Positions 62,058 through 64,000 of a DNA stretch of 64,000 nt are shown here, one piece after another. How positions within the stretch are numbered: the first letter of the stretch is position 1; every line of letters begins with the position of its first letter. Below the pieces are notes generated by a model. The model saw only the letters and a program-made list of their open reading frames with translations. It was not told the DNA's origin and made no database searches. The position numbers and the translations under genes were made by a program. This DNA is from Wenjunlia tyrosinilytica (GTDB lineage Bacteria > Actinomycetota > Actinomycetes > Streptomycetales > Streptomycetaceae), in assembly GCF_014646055.1 (NCBI RefSeq), contig NZ_BMMS01000009.1:174679-238678 (forward strand). The letters run 5' to 3'.

Positions 62058-63875
62058 ATGACCACAGCGCCTCGTGACCGCCGCAACGAGTCCACGGCCC
62101 AGCGCGGGATCCCGGACGGCGCCCTCATCGGCTTCCTCCTCCTGCTCCTGGGAACGGTCGCCCTCACCTGGGTGGCCACCGGGCTCGCCGGGTTCGTCCA
62201 GTACGGCAGCTGGCCGGACATCAAATTCGCCCACACCGCCCTCGCCCTGCGCCGCCTCGCCACGCGACCCTCGGATCTGGAGGCGGCCTGGAGCCACCCG
62301 GACCCGGTGCCCGGCCTGCCGACCCCGACGGCGTTCTGGACGACGCTGTTCATCCTCGTGGCCGTCCTGCTGGCCGTTTCGGTGCTCGGGATGACGGCGT
62401 GGACCCGCTTCCGGGCACCGGTGAAGGCCCAACAGGCCCGGGTCAGGGCGGTGCAGGAGGCAGCCGAACGAGCGGCGGCGGCCCCCGCTCCGGCCGCGGT
62501 TCCGATGCCCGTCCAACCACCTCGGCCGCAATCGGCACCGCGGCGACCGGCCCGGACGGAGACCGTGCCGGTGCCCCAGCCCCCGCTCGAAGCGCGGCCC
62601 GAGACACCGGCTGAGCGGCCGCCCGCCGTCCCCGTGGAGGCCGCGGCACCCGTGGCCGCCCAGGTTGCCTCCCCGGCGCCCCGGCACCCTCTGGCGGAGC
62701 AGGCACTGGTCTCCAGGGCCAGGGCCATCCGCCCCGAGATCCCGGTCATCGGCCGGTCCCTGCACGATGTGCTGGCCTACGCCATCGGCCTCGGCCACGA
62801 CAGCGCCGACGGCACTGAGCTCTTCGGCGGTCTCGACCAGACGTTCAGCGTCTACGGCTCCCCCGGGACGGGCAAGAGCTCCCGCCTGGTGCACCGCGCG
62901 GTCACCCATGCCCCCGGCCCCGTCCTGGTCACCTGCGACGGGCCCTCGACCCTGCACGCCACTTCCGGGGCCCGCGAGAAGACCGGCCCCGTCCTGGTCT
63001 TCGACCCGCTCCAGCTGTCCGACACGGCACAACGCCTGCGCTGGTCGCCCGTGCAGGGCTGTGAGGACCCGTCGACCGCCGAGTCCCGCGCCCGGGCGCT
63101 CCTCGAACCAGTGCGGCCCCTGGCCCGCACCCTGCTGTCCGACGCCAACACCCAGCAGACCGCCCACACCCTCCTGCGCTGCCTCCTGCACGCGGCGGCC
63201 CTCGACGGCCGCCCGATCCGCCAGGTGCACCGCTGGGCCAATGGCCAGGGGACCCGTGACGCGGTCAAGGTGCTCAGGACGACCAAGGACGCGGCTGCCG
63301 ACTGGGCGGGCTCCCTGGAGTCGACGCTCTCCGGCCACCCCCAGCAACTGGAGGCGGGAAGGGCCCTGACGGCCCGTGCGCTTGACTTCCTGTCACAACT
63401 CCATGTGCTCAACTCGTGCACGCCCTCTGGATCTGAGCAGCTCAACGTGGAATCGTTCCTTTGTGAACGGGGAACGCTTTACCTGGTGGGTGAAGCGTCC
63501 GAAGACCCCCGCTCCCACCCGGGCGCGATGCCTCTGCTGACCGCGCTCGCCGCGCACGTGGTCGAGCACGGCCGGCGCATGGCCGCCAGGTCATCCTCCG
63601 GTCGGCTCGACCCACCAATGCTCTGCGCCCTCGACGACGTGGCGACCCTCGCCCCGCTCCCTGTCCTGCCGGAGCTGATGTCCGTGGGCGGCAAGGTGGG
63701 CATCCCGACGCTCGCCGTCCTGCGCTCCGAGGAACAGGCCCGCCACCGCTGGGGCGACCGCGGCGCGACGACCATCCACCAGTCCTCGGGCGTGCGCGTC
63801 ACGATGGACGCGGATACGGCGGGGACCGCGAAGCTGGAGCTGAACGACGGGCACCGGGTCGTCGCTCGGCTGTAG
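62058..63875 (+). CDS. VirD4/TraG-like coupling ATPase
   Basis: Membrane ATPase of 605 aa. Two N-terminal helices (ALIGFLLLLLGTVALTWVAT; FWTTLFILVAVLLAVSVLGM) flank an outside loop. An Ala/Pro-rich linker (about 135-210) leads to the ATPase domain with Walker A GSPGTGKSS (G267-S275, K273) and Walker B MLCALDDVATLAPLP. This is the plan of type IV coupling proteins that present DNA or protein to the channel. ATG 62058 is 6 nt past the VirB4 stop. It ends the operon, convergent with an rRNA operon. Confidence 0.87.
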   Translation: MTTAPRDRRNESTAQRGIPDGALIGFLLLLLGTVALTWVATGLAGFVQYGSWPDIKFAHTALALRRLATRPSDLEAAWSHPDPVPGLPTPTAFWTTLFILVAVLLAVSVLGMTAWTRFRAPVKAQQARVRAVQEAAERAAAAPAPAAVPMPVQPPRPQSAPRRPARTETVPVPQPPLEARPETPAERPPAVPVEAAAPVAAQVASPAPRHPLAEQALVSRARAIRPEIPVIGRSLHDVLAYAIGLGHDSADGTELFGGLDQTFSVYGSPGTGKSSRLVHRAVTHAPGPVLVTCDGPSTLHATSGAREKTGPVLVFDPLQLSDTAQRLRWSPVQGCEDPSTAESRARALLEPVRPLARTLLSDANTQQTAHTLLRCLLHAAALDGRPIRQVHRWANGQGTRDAVKVLRTTKDAAADWAGSLESTLSGHPQQLEAGRALTARALDFLSQLHVLNSCTPSGSEQLNVESFLCERGTLYLVGEASEDPRSHPGAMPLLTALAAHVVEHGRRMAARSSSGRLDPPMLCALDDVATLAPLPVLPELMSVGGKVGIPTLAVLRSEEQARHRWGDRGATTIHQSSGVRVTMDADTAGTAKLELNDGHRVVARL

Positions 63876-63916
63876 TCGTCAAGCCGTGGCGGGCCTGAGA
63901 ATTCCGGCCGGAACGC

Positions 63917-63965
63917 AAAAAAGCTCCGGCTCCCGCGATCCTGAAAGGACCGGGGAGCCGGAGCT
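63917..63965 (-). terminator. rRNA operon terminator
   Basis: On the minus strand a 13-bp stem (63965-63953 with 63934-63922) ends in six U residues (63922-63917). It lies just past the 5S 3' end: a classical intrinsic terminator, rare in this genome. Confidence 0.88.
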
Positions 63966-63973
63966 CAACAATT

Positions 63974-64000
63974 GTTCGGCGGCGTCCTACTCTCCCACAG
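63974..64000 (-). rRNA. 5S rRNA, 3' end only
   Basis: The minus strand reads CTGTGGGAGAGTAGGACG followed by CCGCCGAAC, the conserved 3' end of streptomycete 5S rRNA. The rest, and presumably 23S and 16S, lie outside the window on the same strand. Confidence 0.85.

Noticed and set aside
60663..63347. Long minus-strand frame across the VirB4/VirD4-like genes
   Set aside because: Shadow of two ATPase genes with clear Walker motifs on the other strand.
55271..63875. Integrative conjugative element or prophage
   Set aside because: No integrase, relaxase, replication gene, tRNA attachment site or direct repeats flank it; neighbours are core genes.

Overview
The window is chromosomal DNA from a Streptomyces-type actinomycete. 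It has very high G+C, GTG starts, GTGA/ATGA stop-start overlaps, many apparently leaderless genes, mycothiol genes (mshA, mshD), and the regulators GlnR, Nur and RsiG. No CRISPR array, tRNA, insertion sequence or intact prophage is visible. From memory, gene content and order match the S. coelicolor segment running down from about SCO4231 (phoP side) to SCO4126 (cmd operon). This is mostly core genome with a few decayed genes.

Layout. 0-13 kb: end of a secreted DUF461-type protein, phoRP divergent from phoU across a PHO box, a 56-aa Cys-rich peptide, gpmA, an MFS transporter remnant, a YbjN-domain gene, mshA, a methyltransferase, a secreted NlpC/P60 protein, a receiver-PP2C phosphatase, then DUF2516, an HbhA-like protein and an HTH regulator. 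Much of this block is shared with Mycobacterium tuberculosis (Rv0474-Rv0491 region). 13-25 kb: a decayed TetR gene facing an alpha/beta hydrolase, Tex, a GntR-HAD-kinase operon, an Eis-like acetyltransferase, asparaginase, rsiG (c-di-GMP-dependent anti-sigma-WhiG factor) and dtd. 25-40 kb: ygfZ, nur, a FABP/nitrobindin-like protein, small membrane proteins, DsrE, the SseC-sulfurtransferase pair with a Cys-rich leader peptide, an LmeA-like protein, MoaD/ThiS, glnR, a LacI regulator, a secreted 5'-nucleotidase and mshD. This again parallels an M. tuberculosis block (about Rv0811c-Rv0821c).

40-51 kb is a phosphate/polyphosphate island: ppk, a CHAD protein overlapping its end, a Nudix hydrolase, pstSCAB behind a clear PHO box, then the low-affinity transporter Pit with its DUF47 partner, and csoR with its operator. 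With phoRP/phoU at the left end, the window holds the phosphate sensor, its regulator, both uptake systems and the polyP store.

51-64 kb: a lipoprotein, a berberine-bridge-type flavoenzyme, a PAP2 phosphatase, a transglycosylase-NlpC/P60 hydrolase and a six-gene operon of type IV secretion-like membrane proteins with two ATPases (VirB4-like and VirD4-like). I see no relaxase. I match this operon from memory to cmdABCDEF. It ends tail-to-tail with an rRNA operon whose terminator and 5S 3' end close the window on the minus strand.

Notable small-scale features are 17-bp-period tandem repeats, mostly between convergent genes, several candidate leaderless promoters and perfect palindromes, and short genes: the leader peptide, a 33-aa membrane protein, a 26-codon reading frame coupled to glnR, and a 56-aa Cys-containing protein.
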